From positions 372,001 to 436,000 of the forward strand of contig JAMYHL010000059.1 in NCBI GenBank assembly GCA_025531455.1: a stretch of DNA of 64,000 nucleotides, written 5' to 3'. Source of the stretch: Apiotrichum sp. Y4204. Taxonomy: Eukaryota; Basidiomycota; Tremellomycetes; Trichosporonales; Trichosporonaceae. A model generated the notes under the pieces. The model had not been told where the DNA came from. It saw nothing but the letters and a program-made list of their open reading frames with translations, and did no database searches. The position numbers and the translations under genes are program-made. Shown piece by piece: positions 37,622 through 48,240 of the stretch; position 1 is the stretch's first letter; every line of letters begins with the position of its first letter.

Positions 37622-39277
37622 ATGTCGTACGACGACCATCGCTTGACAGTGGACACTGTTCGCGCTAGCGATAACAATAACGAGCCGGCCTCGCCACCAT
37701 TCCCCCCGCGCACGCCGGATCGTGGATTCTCTGGAAGATCAATATCCCTCGGCCTGCGCTGCTTCTGTGGCAACAGCCTCGACTCTAAGCGCAAAAGTGG
37801 AATGTTCTGCTCAATTGGTGGGTTTCGATTGATGGAGATGAACGTTGACAATTGTGTAGACTGCGCACGGAACGGTACTTTTTCCTCTCTCACCACTCAA
37901 CAACACCGCCTTCCCTCTATCGGCACTCACCTCACTGAGGCACTGTCGCTCAAAGACCAGCCGTTCCGTGCCCCATCTACCACGAGCGACTATTATGACG
38001 AAGCGTCGCCGCATCCTCGTGCAATGGCAAGGGCAGAGCAGCGACGTGAAGAACGGCGCCGGCGTCGTGCAGACCCCATTGACATGGGCGTTCACTCATC
38101 CTTGATATGCCGCTCGTCGACTTGTCCCAACATGCCATCGTCCACGACCCAGACAGCACCACCACCTTCGACAACTGTACCTGATCTCGTCTCATCTCAC
38201 TCGCGGAGCACATCCAACGCGTCGTCAATATACTCGTTCTCCTCCAGCAGCTCGCTGTCTCGAGTCGGCTCCACAAGCTCACATCACCGCCAGCCATCAT
38301 CCGTGTCCGTTGCTGCTGCTATCATGGAGGTTGATGGGGAAGAGTCGTTTGAAAAGGCGCTGGCTCGCTCTACGCTCAAGGCCCGCGGCACTCGTCGTCG
38401 CAACCTGAGTGGCGCAAAGAGCACTGCTAGTTCGTTGAAGTCATCAAACTCGGACATGCGTGTGCACGACATGCTTGATGAGCTCATCAACATGGAGCAC
38501 TCGTTCTATGTCGATGACCACCACAGCCTTGGTGATGAGCCAGTTGCACCCGAGCGGGTCCCGACACCTGTCTTCAACCAAGTCCAAGACCCCCAGCACC
38601 CTCCTCGCACTCCCTCACCTGTGAATGGTGCCAGTGCGATTGTCCCTCCTGCTCCTGGTGGCGGCACTGAGCGTCGCAACTCGTTGACACACTCGCGGCC
38701 GTCCAGCTCCTTCCTTCACCAGTCGTCCCTCTCGGAATCACACACTGCCCTTTACCTTGCAACGGCGTCACCCAGTGGCGACGAGCGGAATCGGCGTTCT
38801 GCTTCACCAAAGCTCTCACTTCGTCGAAGCATCCAATTTAGCCCCAGCCACGCCGGTCCAGTCATCCCGCCCTCGCCCCGTCGTTACGACTCACCGTCTC
38901 GCCGCAGGCCCATGACTCCCAACCCCGTTATGGATGCCTGGCGCTTCCCGACCGCTGACTTTAATGAGCCGTACGGCCAAGATGATGACGACTACGACAT
39001 GCCGGAGCCTGCGGCCTGCTTGTGGCCGCGGGGCAACTCTTCGAGCCTTGGCCAGTCCGCCTTCCCCACATCGCGAGCGAGCATGAACCTCGCCGAGCTT
39101 GCGTCCGTCGCACCGCCCCGCTCTAGTGTCCGCCTCAACCAGCTCCTCGGTTCGTCCTCGGAAGAGGCGGATGTGGATATGGAGAGCGTGGTCTCTGACG
39201 ATCGCTCCACTGTCCGTGGTAGCATCCGCCAGAGCTTTATGTCTCCCTCGGCGTCGTTCCCGCAGCGCGGATGGTGA
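37622..39277 (+). CDS. Conserved-looking CxC...C...C protein, mostly disordered
   Basis: Exons 37622-37817 and 37860-39277 give 537 aa. The 42-nt intron is chosen because splicing produces FCSIDCARN and brings four cysteines together: C47, C49, C63 and C67 in CFCGNS...FCSIDCA. This looks like a small zinc-binding knuckle. I do not recognise a named family. The remainder is Ser/Pro/Arg-rich and probably disordered, with a basic run (RREERRRRRADP) near residue 135, many SP/TP sites and two acidic patches near the C-terminus. The intron is a multiple of three with no stop, so unspliced mRNA would encode a 551-aa form with a spread-out cysteine motif. A regulatory or scaffold role is a guess based on composition and the long leader. 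Confidence 0.8.
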   Translation: MSYDDHRLTVDTVRASDNNNEPASPPFPPRTPDRGFSGRSISLGLRCFCGNSLDSKRKSGMFCSIGGFRLMEMNVDNCVDCARNGTFSSLTTQQHRLPSIGTHLTEALSLKDQPFRAPSTTSDYYDEASPHPRAMARAEQRREERRRRRADPIDMGVHSSLICRSSTCPNMPSSTTQTAPPPSTTVPDLVSSHSRSTSNASSIYSFSSSSSLSRVGSTSSHHRQPSSVSVAAAIMEVDGEESFEKALARSTLKARGTRRRNLSGAKSTASSLKSSNSDMRVHDMLDELINMEHSFYVDDHHSLGDEPVAPERVPTPVFNQVQDPQHPPRTPSPVNGASAIVPPAPGGGTERRNSLTHSRPSSSFLHQSSLSESHTALYLATASPSGDERNRRSASPKLSLRRSIQFSPSHAGPVIPPSPRRYDSPSRRRPMTPNPVMDAWRFPTADFNEPYGQDDDDYDMPEPAACLWPRGNSSSLGQSAFPTSRASMNLAELASVAPPRSSVRLNQLLGSSSEEADVDMESVVSDDRSTVRGSIRQSFMSPSASFPQRGW

Positions 39278-40027
39278 ACACGATAAGCACACATACAACC
39301 TACAAGACCAAAACACCCGGAAACACCCTGTACCATTAACCCTGCACGTTTGTACCACACACTTCACAGCATCCATTGTATTGAGGCCCGTCGCTTGCGA
39401 TACAATGCCCCACACCACTGCCACGCTAGCCGTCAAACTGTCCACCACTACTGCATATTTGTACATTCATAGTTGCGAAGCATTTCGTGAGAGTTGTCGC
39501 GCATATCAGGAGCAAGTGTGGTTGCTATGGAGGGGCCGTCCACACGCGTCTGAATAGGATTGTGGGAATCGCAGAATCTACTGGACGCGCCCCACTACAT
39601 TGCTTGAAGCAGGACGAACATTACGGATCTCTGTCTATGGGAACGCGCAGCTTGGCAACCAATTGAGGCCCCGGCGGTCGTCGAACGGCAGGCAGTGCCT
39701 GCCAACAGGGGCCGGCGGCAGGAGGCAACCGGCTGACGTGTAAGCAAGCTCTGTAAGCCGCAAGCTCACCAGCTCAACGCCAGGCAACGGCATGCCGCAG
39801 GACACACGGCATGCACGGCACCAGCAAGCGACCGAGACCGGCGAGCGGGACGCTCTGCGGGTCTTGTCGCTTCTATGCGTACCATACACGCCGTAAGCGG
39901 CGTAATCTTCCCGCAGTTCTCGGCACCCATCCGGATCAAAGCAACCGTCCACAGTGTCCCCTCGACGTCGGCATCGGCCTGGCGCACAGCGATCTGGGGA
40001 AGCACGACGCCAATCTGCTTGTCGCCG

Positions 40028-40054
40028 GTTGCCTGTTGCCTGTTGCCTGTTGCC
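40028..40054. repeat. Tandem repeat of GTTGCCT, almost four units
   Basis: Three full units and a fourth lacking its last base, followed by GTCGC-rich sequence. It is a short minisatellite-like tract in non-coding DNA. Confidence 0.9.
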
Positions 40055-41367
40055 GTCCGCTCGTCGCTGGTCGTACGTCGTTTGTCGCGCGTCGCGCGTC
40101 GCCGCGACGCTGTTGCCTGGATATGAATGTGTTCATGCGCGAGCTATCTGTGGGATCTGCGTCGTACACCTGCCGCCAGTGTGCTACGGGAAGCGCGCAG
40201 TGGGCTGTGGGTTGCGGGCTGCACGTTCGCACGCCACCCACGTTCCTGGCCACCCCGGAGCTCTTGGCTCCTATGTAGCTCATACATCACAAAGCGCGGA
40301 GCGTGCAGCTAGCTGTTCCTCGAGTGCAACGGCACGGCTGATATGTCGATGTGCGACAATACGTGAACGCTGGACAACGGCATGCGGAGGCGAGTGCGGA
40401 ATGCGTTGCAGCTCTGGAAAGGGGTGTTTGTGGGACACGAGGCGGAATGGAACAATGCTGCGGAATGGGCATTATGGATGCTAGGACGCGTCAGCTGCCG
40501 GTCAACGCTGCAACCCGTTCGACAGCGTAACGCGTACTGAGAGCTGTTCCCGATCGCAGGCAGACAACAAGTGTATAGATCAACCCCGCTAGGGCTCCAT
40601 GGGGCCTCCATGAACACCAGCAGCCCACCTCGGTCTCATCGATCCCATCAGGTCGAGAGCCCCACAACACCCAGTCTCAATGTCTCCGTCCTCCGCTCGC
40701 CTTCCCGTTCCCTCGCATTCGTCCGTCCCACAGCTTTCGGACTAATGGCTCCGGCTGCGCGCTAATGTCCTCGCGACGGATCGACATGGGCATGCGTGCA
40801 TGCGCATTGGCTATCGGACATGGAGAAAAGTTGCCGAACGGTACAAAGTGGTGGTCCAGAAGGCCAGAACACAATCATTGCAAGGCGCCAGCGGTCCCCC
40901 GCCCTTGTTGCGTGTGGGAACGCTGCGAACTTTTAGTATCCCGATTCCGAAGCACCGCAGCCCACGTATCTCGAGTGCCTGCGGCGCGCGCCGCTGTCCA
41001 GTAGGGAGGGTTTGGATCCGACGTGTAGATCCGCTGGTCTCCGTCAGCGACTCTTCTCGTACTCCATCCTGCATCCTGCGCTATTTGCGAGTGTGTAATC
41101 CTGTAACTCTACTGACCGAGGTTCTGTCAGCTGACTCGACGCGTTTCGAGTAGGCCAGATCGAGTTGCCGAGTCCGAGGGGAGGAGGTGTTCCATCCGTC
41201 GTTCGGAGCGCTCGAGCGCACGACGCCAACACCCGAGCGTGAAAAAACCTCATGAACTTCTGCGCATATGTCTCGCTTGTTACCGCTGCCGTCGCCCAGC
41301 CACTGGCGCATCTCGCGTCTCCTTTGTCCCGTATCTTGGATATGACACGCACGTGGGGCGTTCTCGT

Positions 41368-41395
41368 ACGCGTCCGTACGCGTGACGTTACGCGT
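41368..41395. promoter_or_regulatory. Cluster of three ACGCGT (MCB-type) boxes
   Basis: ACGCGT occurs at 41368-41373, 41378-41383 and 41390-41395, spaced about one helical turn apart. Such clustering is typical of MBF-bound G1/S promoters, but both neighbouring genes end toward this region. Confidence 0.45.
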
Positions 41396-41674
41396 CGCGG
41401 CATGGCAACACGAATCCACGGACATTGCGGCATGACATCATCCAACCCCGATGACCGATACATGCCAGAGCAAGACGCTTATTCCTCCTGCCTTTCCAAA
41501 CTCTATCCCCCAACCCGCTAGTCGTACCTCCTGCTGGTACCTACGACCTGCCCCCCGACCCCAACCCCCTTCCAGCAGACTAGTCATGTCACAAAACAAA
41601 GTAGTGTCCTATCCATTCTCCTCGCTATCGCCAACGGCATTCTCGCTCACTCGCTCAGGACTGCCGCCCGTCGT

Positions 41675-43842
41675 TCAAATCTCGTGGTGGTGGTCGTCAT
41701 CGCTTACGCTGTCGTTTACAGTGTTACTCGCGTCCTTCTCATCGCTGTTCGTGTTGACGCGCAGCAGCTCCTCGGCCTTCCACACGTCCGCGCCCTGCAC
41801 CAGGAGGTTGGCGGTGTGGGTTGTAGACGAAAAGAGCATGCGTACTCCGCCCTTTTGAAGGACACTAGAGAAGCGGGTCACTATGCCTGATTTTTCTGCA
41901 GATTAACACACCGAGCCAGCGACTGATCTCTGATGACTCACCCAGGTACACGTTCTCGTTGTTACCGACAGCACGCAGGTCGAGCTGGAGGCAGCGCATG
42001 GTGCGCACGCGGGGTTCCTCTAGTGGTTCGCGCAGCTCCTCGAAAGGCTCCATCTTCTGCGGGTTGCCCTCACTTGCGCGGCGGGGGCGCGGGAGGCCGT
42101 CGAGCACTCGCGCCGTGTGGTCGCTTTCGGATTGGGTGCGAGAGTGCGTTGGGTAGATGGGAGTCATGCCACTGACGCCCACGCCAAGGCCAAAGCTGTA
42201 CCTTGGCGTCGCGGTCGTCGGTGTCGTCGCTGCGGAAGAGCTTCCCGATGCGGACGTGCTCGCCCAATGCACCGGGATGGGACTAAGGGTAAATGTCGCC
42301 GTGTCGAGCAGGTCCTTGGGCGTGCCGGGTAATGAGTGTCCGTGGCGGCGGGCGGAGGTATGTGATGATGAAGAGCAGGATGACGGTGTGCTCTCCATGT
42401 CGCTCTCCTCGTCTGAGCTGTCCTCTGCCGTCGTCCAGTCTCCACTTTCGCTGTGACGGTCGAGCTCGCCAGCACTTAACAGGTCGCCCTGGTCCTCCGG
42501 ACGATTGAACATGGCGCGAAGGACGCGCACTTCAGTCAATACACTCGCGCCGTCCTCGGTGCGGGTGTATGATATGAATGGGCGAGGCGGCGATGGGCGA
42601 CGCTCGCATGATGAGCGGCGTTGCTCTCTGGACGGGCGAGGGGATCCAGGGGAACCGAGCTCCCCCTCACCCCTCTCCCGCTGGAGTGCAGCGAATGCCC
42701 TCTCCGGCCACACGAGATACTTTTTCAGCCTCTCACTGTTGCGCCCTTCCGTGTCGCGTGACAAGCCGACACAGGCAAGTGGACTGCTGAGAACAGTAAT
42801 CTCGGCGATCGGTGGTGGTGGTGGGGTCGGTGGCAGCGCTGGCATGTAACCGATGCACTCTTCTGGGGCGACGTGTATTGAACGGCGCCTCACAGGTGGT
42901 GCCAACGGGTCCACATTCCCTATTGTGAGCACGTTGCCGCAGCTTCAGTTCCAGGTATACAGGTACTGTACCCACAGCCATGAGCCTTGAAGATCTTGGA
43001 CGCCCGCTCAAAGTCCTCAGCCTTGACGAGGAGAAAGTCGGTAAAGTAGCTTGACTGGTACAAGATCGACACACCCGCGGCTGCAAGAGGGGCGGAGACG
43101 TGACGGAGGTGCGGGGAATCTACATGCAGATCAGCAGGTGAGAAGCCTCTTTTTTTGGCGTGCTGGAACCTGGAAGTTTGCCGTGATGCGGCTCACCATT
43201 CGTGCAGTGGTCGTCGCTCTCTCCGGACGAAATCTCAAACACACGCCATGGGCCGTTGATCTTGACATCAGAGTCGCCGTCGGTCAGACTGCCCCACTCG
43301 TCCTCGACAAGGTCGACCGATGCGAAAAGGGCAATCTGTGGCGTCAGAGCAGATAGAGATGGAGGGTGGGGGATGCTTCTTGAGTCTGGCGCCGAAGGCT
43401 GCGCGCCCTGAGGCGCTCATGAGGGTGACGCTTCCGGCGGACAAGTGTATGACTCGAGGTGACAGTGCTCTGCCCACTCCAGCCTGGTTCTCGCGCTTAC
43501 CTCGATCCTGTTTGATGTGAGGTTGAAGAACTCGGACGAGTCCTCGGCGGCACGGTCGATCGTCCAGTACACCCGCGAGCTGTACAGCGCCGACCCGGAC
43601 ACGGGCACATGTATGATGGACACTGGGTCATGAAGGGCACTGTGGTCAGCATCAATGCGAGTAACGGCCGTGCGGCGCGTGCGACGGCCTGGAGCGTGGT
43701 GCGGGTGCGCCGCATGTGCGTCCTGGGCGTGTTCGCGTGTGTGCCACCATGTCGCCGTGATGCCGACGCTGCGTTTCGCCCTCGGCGCCAGGTTCAATGT
43801 CGACTGATAGTAACCAACGTACGTGATAGAGACGGACACCAT
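41675..43842 (-). CDS. ACT-domain protein related to CASTOR/GATS arginine sensors
   Basis: Exons 43842-43501, 43335-43197, 43119-42976, 42919-41942 and 41895-41675 give 607 aa. Residues about 115-208 contain ALFASVDLVEDEWGS, then AAAGVSILYQSSYFTDFLLV. The last exon repeats the plan with GIVTRFSSVLQKGGVRMLFSSTTHTANLLV. The pattern of a beta strand, 'L..aGI.ilyqSs..tDf.lV', and a helix is that of the ACT domains in CASTOR/GATS-like proteins, which in animals bind arginine and regulate the TORC1 inhibitor GATOR2. About 300 Ser/Pro/Asp-rich residues are inserted between the ACT halves. The ligand and partners in this fungus are unknown. The middle of exon 1 is rich in His/Arg and least like the family, so a missed intron there is possible. 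Confidence 0.8.
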
Positions 43843-44817
43843 TGTGCCGCAGCTGCGCGAGGCTTCACCGCCTGTGACGAGAAGAAGTGGAGTGAAGACG
43901 AGTTGAGAGAACGAAAGACAAAAAAGTCGACACAAAAAGAGGAGGACCGAAAAATCTCGCGCGAAAGTCGAGAAACCGCGCTGGGTGTAGGTGGGGGGTA
44001 TCGAATCTCACAGATTATGTCTTCTTTGTGGAGCTGGAAAGAAGGGCGACAAGAGTGGGGGAGCAGAAGAACACAAGAAGGATAAGCTCTACTCTAATTC
44101 TCTAAGGCGCTCTGTCAGATGCACCCTTATGCGGCAACGACAACAACGACAACAGGAACATCGACCACGACTGCCCCGTGTCATGCATCCTCTGACATTG
44201 CCGTTTTGTGAGGTCGCGAACCCTTTGCTGCTCGCTCGGACCTGCAGGGGGGAGGGGGCACAGATGAGCAGATGAGAGCGGGGGCCTTGGGCATAAGACG
44301 AGGGGTATGCGGAGCGTCTTTGGTCCTCCCCCGTCCGTCTCAGCTGATGCCAACCATGGGCCAACAAATGAGCGCCATTACCTGCAGTTTTACAGTTCAT
44401 CAGCTTGGTTCTTCAGCTTGCGCACCGACTATCGAGCATCGACTCCAGGTCGGTATCAGGGGCGCATGCAATACAAGTGCTGAGGGACGTTGAGGGACGA
44501 CGGAAGAGGGGCGTGCGGCGTACAAGGTCAAGGTGCCACCGGGCGTCGGAGAATGGACCTGTTGCCCGTGGGGATCCGCAGCTGGGGGATCCACGAAGGC
44601 CAGAATTGCGATCCATGGGATCCATGACAATGAGGGGCAGAGCGAGGGGGCGCAGGGGACGTAGGGACAACGCGGCGTCGCGGCGGCCCGTCGGATGGTG
44701 GGTTGCAATCTCGCGACGGATCCCATTTCGGGGACGACAAAGGATCAAAGGAAGCGTGCAGTTGATAATGCAGAGGGCAGAAGATCAAGTCGATCATCCC
44801 TCCATCCTTACTGCTAC

Positions 44818-44934
44818 ATGCTAAAGTTATACTTGGCTGCTCTTTTCTTCTGGGTTGTTGTTGTGGCCGGGGCTGTGCCAAGTGGTATGGCTTACGCCCA
44901 GGTCTTGCAGTGTGCTTCTGACCTCGCGCACTGA
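44818..44934 (+). CDS. Small open frame with signal-peptide-like N-terminus (doubtful)
   Basis: 38 codons: a Lys followed by about 16 hydrophobic residues (LYLAALFFWVVVVAGAV) and then SGMAYAQ, a plausible signal-peptidase site, leaving about 10 residues. It could be a tiny secreted peptide, the first exon of something longer, or chance. No homology is recognised. Confidence 0.2.
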   Translation: MLKLYLAALFFWVVVVAGAVPSGMAYAQVLQCASDLAH

Positions 44935-46264
44935 CAGGCGATGATCTGTGCGCGCTTCTTTGCTCCCTCAGCAATGCTTCTTTCTCGCTTCCGCAGCAAC
45001 AGAGACATCTGTGGCCTGTGGTGACCTGTGGCCAGCGTAACGGTCTAGTCAGCAATCAGCAAGATTGGGTGCAACAGATGCTCCATGCTCCGTGACCTCT
45101 CAGCAGCCGCTGGTGCAAGTGTTTCCCGCTCTGACCCCTTTTCGACGTCTCAGGCCTCAACACTGTTACAGGGAGCCATCCACCCCGCCACTTGGAGATG
45201 GGTGGAAGCTTCTCGCCATCTCGATCCCTCTGGGATCACATGCCCGGTGCAGTCGGCTAGCGGGCTGGGCACTGGAGGATTCGAGGCTGCACTTGGCTAC
45301 AGTATGCGTTGGTGCCATTGGAACCGCACTGGTCTGAGGGTCCGGGTACTGTGGTGGCCAGTGATGGAGGGAACTTGTCAGAAGCATCCCGTCCACTATT
45401 GGGATCCTCCATCCCATCCCATCGGCTTCGCACGCTTCGCAAGTGTGGACAGGGGCTCCACCGAACGTTCGGCCGTATCTTCGCCATCAAGAAGAGGTCC
45501 GATGCTGTCTCTTTCGGACTGTGTCGCGTCGGATCTTGAATCAAGTTGATGCGAGTATCTCGTAGAGCTGTATCCACGATAGTGGTACTAGATCCACGGC
45601 TGCGCCTCCGAACCCCAAATTCCGCACCAACGGCCACAATCCTCGTGATCGCGCCGCCACTTGTCCCAGCTGCTGCCAGTCATATTAGTCGATCGGCCTC
45701 CTCCGCCACACGTCACGGCTCTATACCAAGCAGAGCGCCTATAGTCTGTTGGTATATTGGCGGCGCAACCGCTCAAACTTCATTCACGCTCAGTTGATCA
45801 GTTATCAGCCTGTCCAGGATACCACCAAAAGGCGGGTGGAGGCGCCGGCGTGTGGCGACGTGCCGTGGCGCCGCACGGCGCTGGGGGAGCCATGTCCCTG
45901 TCTTGGATCAGAGATTAGAGACCCGGTTAGAACGCAACGCCGGGGTCGGGTGCCCTGCGCCAAAGGCGGCACAAGATTGGTCAACGCGTCAGTGTGAGGC
46001 GTAGGAGGGTGGCTTTGTGGTATGCTTCTTGTAAACTGTCGTGTGCGCCAAAGGAGGAGATACAGAGTGCGGTGATATAAAAGCTGATAGCTGATTCTGG
46101 AGGTTTGGAGCTCGTGTGAGCGTGTAAGAAAAAGCTGGGACAGCTGGGAGCTGGAACATGGGGATGGATGCGATTCGGAAAGGAAGAGGAGAGAAAAAAA
46201 AGGGAATCATGGGCTGCATGAGAAGTCAGTCGCGTACGGCCCGCCACACAGTTTTCGCGTGCAC

Positions 46265-46270
46265 CACGTG
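46265..46270. promoter_or_regulatory. CACGTG box upstream of SPC19
   Basis: CCACGTGAC lies 121 bp before the SPC19 ATG, in promoter position. It shares the CACGTGA core seen upstream of the M24 gene and of CTF8. Confidence 0.3.
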
Positions 46271-46390
46271 ACTTCCCCTGGATCCCACCACCGTACCACC
46301 AGACACCCAGCTGCACTGGCTGTAAACAAACGTCGCCACCAGCAACACAATCGCAACAACAACTTCTCAATTCCACCATCCTCCACCTCC

Positions 46391-47083
46391 ATGTCCCTCC
46401 CCGTCCGGCAATCCACGCGCGGCTCGCTCGCGCCTCCGCGCTTCTCACGCAATGCGCGCGAGAGCATGTATCCGGTCCCGAGTAACGACTTCCTCAACAG
46501 CCTGAACGACTGCGTCGCCGCGACCGAGGGCTGTGCCGCAACCGTGAGTGCGAATCTCGACGTCTCGACTTGCGCTAATGCCAGCTTTCCTCGGCGCTGG
46601 ACAAGTTTGAGCCCGGGGTTGCGGACCTGCCCCGTTTGAAGCATATTTTTGAGATACACAAGGTGCGTGCTCTGGTGTCTCTTTCACTTCACCTGACGTG
46701 GAACGCGCTGCTGACCCCAGGGCTTCCTCCTCATGCCGGAGCCGATGGTGCTCGCGAAGAAGAGCAACTACGCGGCAAGTCTGCAGCCGTACATTGACCA
46801 GCTGCTTGACCGGGCGGGCGAGCTTGTGGCCGCCGAGGCGGGGTACGTCGAGCGGCTGGAGGAGCAGCTCGCACTGCTCGAAAACGCGCGGGCACGGCGC
46901 ATCCCCGCCGCACCGAGGTTGCCGGGGACGTTCAAAGACCTCGACGTCAGTGCCGACCGCAGCTTCCTTGATGCCGTCGATGTGCGGGGCGTGACACCGG
47001 CACAGCGGCGGAAAATGGCGATTCTGCGGAGTAAGAGGATGAAACTAGAGAAAGAGCGCGCGAGACTCATGGGCGAGGCATAG
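46391..47083 (+). CDS. SPC19: DASH/DAM1 kinetochore complex subunit Spc19
   Basis: Exons 46391-46543, 46585-46662 and 46721-47083, all in phase 0, give 197 aa. The DASH complex is a fungal ring that couples outer kinetochores to spindle microtubules. Family features are the N-terminal LNDCVAATEGCAATLSSALDKF helix, then DLPRLKHIFEIHKGFLLMPE, which matches the conserved core ending in 'F.l+pe', followed by a long coiled coil (residues about 85-125) with RLEEQLALLENARARR. The end is highly charged. The gene has no competing in-frame upstream ATG that preserves the family start. It converges on CTF8, another chromosome-segregation gene, with only 155 bp between stop codons. Confidence 0.92.
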
Positions 47084-47238
47084 TTGTTTGGATAGCAATG
47101 TACATAATAATCATGGTATGGTGGTACAACGGCCGGTGGCCTAACAAAACTCGATCACGGGCCGAGTAATGTGGGGAGCCGACGGCGGGTGAATGCAAAA
47201 GACTCGTGAGAATGCAGCTGCAGCCCGTTTGCGCGCCA

Positions 47239-48096
47239 CTACTCTGGCAGCTGCGTCGCGGCAACAAGAGGCTCCGGCCTGGCGTCAGCAAACGTGCAAT
47301 GGCGACAGCTCACCTCAACGAAAACACGACCTTCTTGCGCACGACGGCCACAACCTCATAGTATCGTGTGCGAGGCTGCTCGCGCCTCCTCTTCTCTCTC
47401 CTCTCTCGCCGCTTGCGCTCCCGCTCCCTCTCCTTCTCCTGCTCCTCGTCGTCCTCCTCGTTATCGTCCCACATATTGTGGTCGGGCGGCGAGCTCAGAT
47501 CCGAGGAGTAGTCGCGCGGAGGTGAGCTGAAAGCGACACTACTGGCGGTCCCGGGAGGAAGGGGCCGCGACGACTTGGTCGGGGTGGTGAACATGTCCTG
47601 AGCGTCGGGGAAGAGCGGTCCCTCGCCCTCCTCCTCATCATCTTCATCTCCCAGCCGGCGCTTCTTCGCGCTCCCATGCTCCTGCAGCTCCTCCCGCTCC
47701 TTCTCCCGCTCCTCGTCACTCTCCTCGTCCGCCACATCTCCCTGCAGCGCGGTTGCCTTCGACGCCGGGTCCTGCGCCTTCCGAATCACAGCGTACGGCT
47801 TCGGCAACGTCGCCATCTTGCCGTGCAGCAGGTGGTGCTCGCCGATGTGCAGTGTTGGCCGGTCCTGGCGTGAGTATATGCGGATGGCTTAGAGGATCCG
47901 GAGCAGCCTATTCATCACTACTCACCGGCCGGTCGAGTCCCAGCACACCAATGACGCCGTCGTTCTTGTCGCCCTCCCACTCGAGCTCGCCCTGGAGCTC
48001 GATGACGACGAGCTCGCCGCCGATCCGCGCGAGGGGTGCTGAGGACTCGGGCTGCGGCGCAAAGTGGTGTGGGTGGAGAGGGAGGTGGATACGCAT
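47239..48096 (-). CDS. CTF8: Ctf8, subunit of the RFC-Ctf18 clamp loader
   Basis: Exons 48096-47926, 47864-47314 and 47278-47239 give 253 aa. Ctf8 with Dcc1 and Ctf18 forms an alternative clamp loader needed for sister-chromatid cohesion. Family motifs are LVVIELQGELEWEG, then LDRP...TLHIGEHHLLHGKMATLPKPYAVI, and at the end YYEVVAVVRKKVVFSLRPEP. The last 35-nt intron is required to recover the conserved FSLRP ending. A long acidic/basic low-complexity insert (about residues 85-215) separates the halves. The start at 48096 (MRIHLPL) is chosen by family length; Met codons at 48177 and 48237 are in frame, but two MCB boxes lie inside the longest version. The first intron is flanked by an 8-base direct repeat that produces DRPDRP. 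Confidence 0.9.
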
Positions 48097-48202
48097 TGCG
48101 GCGAGATTCGGTAGAACGTGCTCTGACAGAGTTAACGCGAGAGAATGTGTGTGGAGAAGGTCAAGGGCGTCATTCATTCTTGTTGGCCTGTCCGGACACT
48201 GA

Positions 48203-48240
48203 ACGCGTAGAGTCTTCTTGTGGGACGCGTCAGTCACGTG
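48203..48240. promoter_or_regulatory. CTF8 promoter: two ACGCGT boxes and one CACGTG box
   Basis: ACGCGT at 48203-48208 and 48225-48230 and CACGTG at 48235-48240 lie 107-145 bp upstream of the chosen CTF8 ATG. Paired MCB boxes near the start are characteristic of genes switched on at G1/S by MBF, matching the role of Ctf8 in replication-coupled cohesion. Confidence 0.5.

Larger units (their letters stand above)
39278..41674. other. 2.4-kb tail-to-tail intergenic region
   Basis: The flanking genes both end here, so no protein-gene promoter is expected, and no gene was found. It carries a heptamer repeat (40028-40054) and a dense cluster of three ACGCGT boxes (41368-41395). Confidence 0.5.
43843..46390. 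other. Divergent intergenic region (CASTOR-like / SPC19)
   Basis: 2.5 kb with no supported gene apart from a 38-codon frame with a signal-peptide-like start (44818-44934, listed separately). A CACGTG box lies at 46265-46270 and an ACGCGT at 45984-45989, both on the SPC19 side. Confidence 0.5.
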
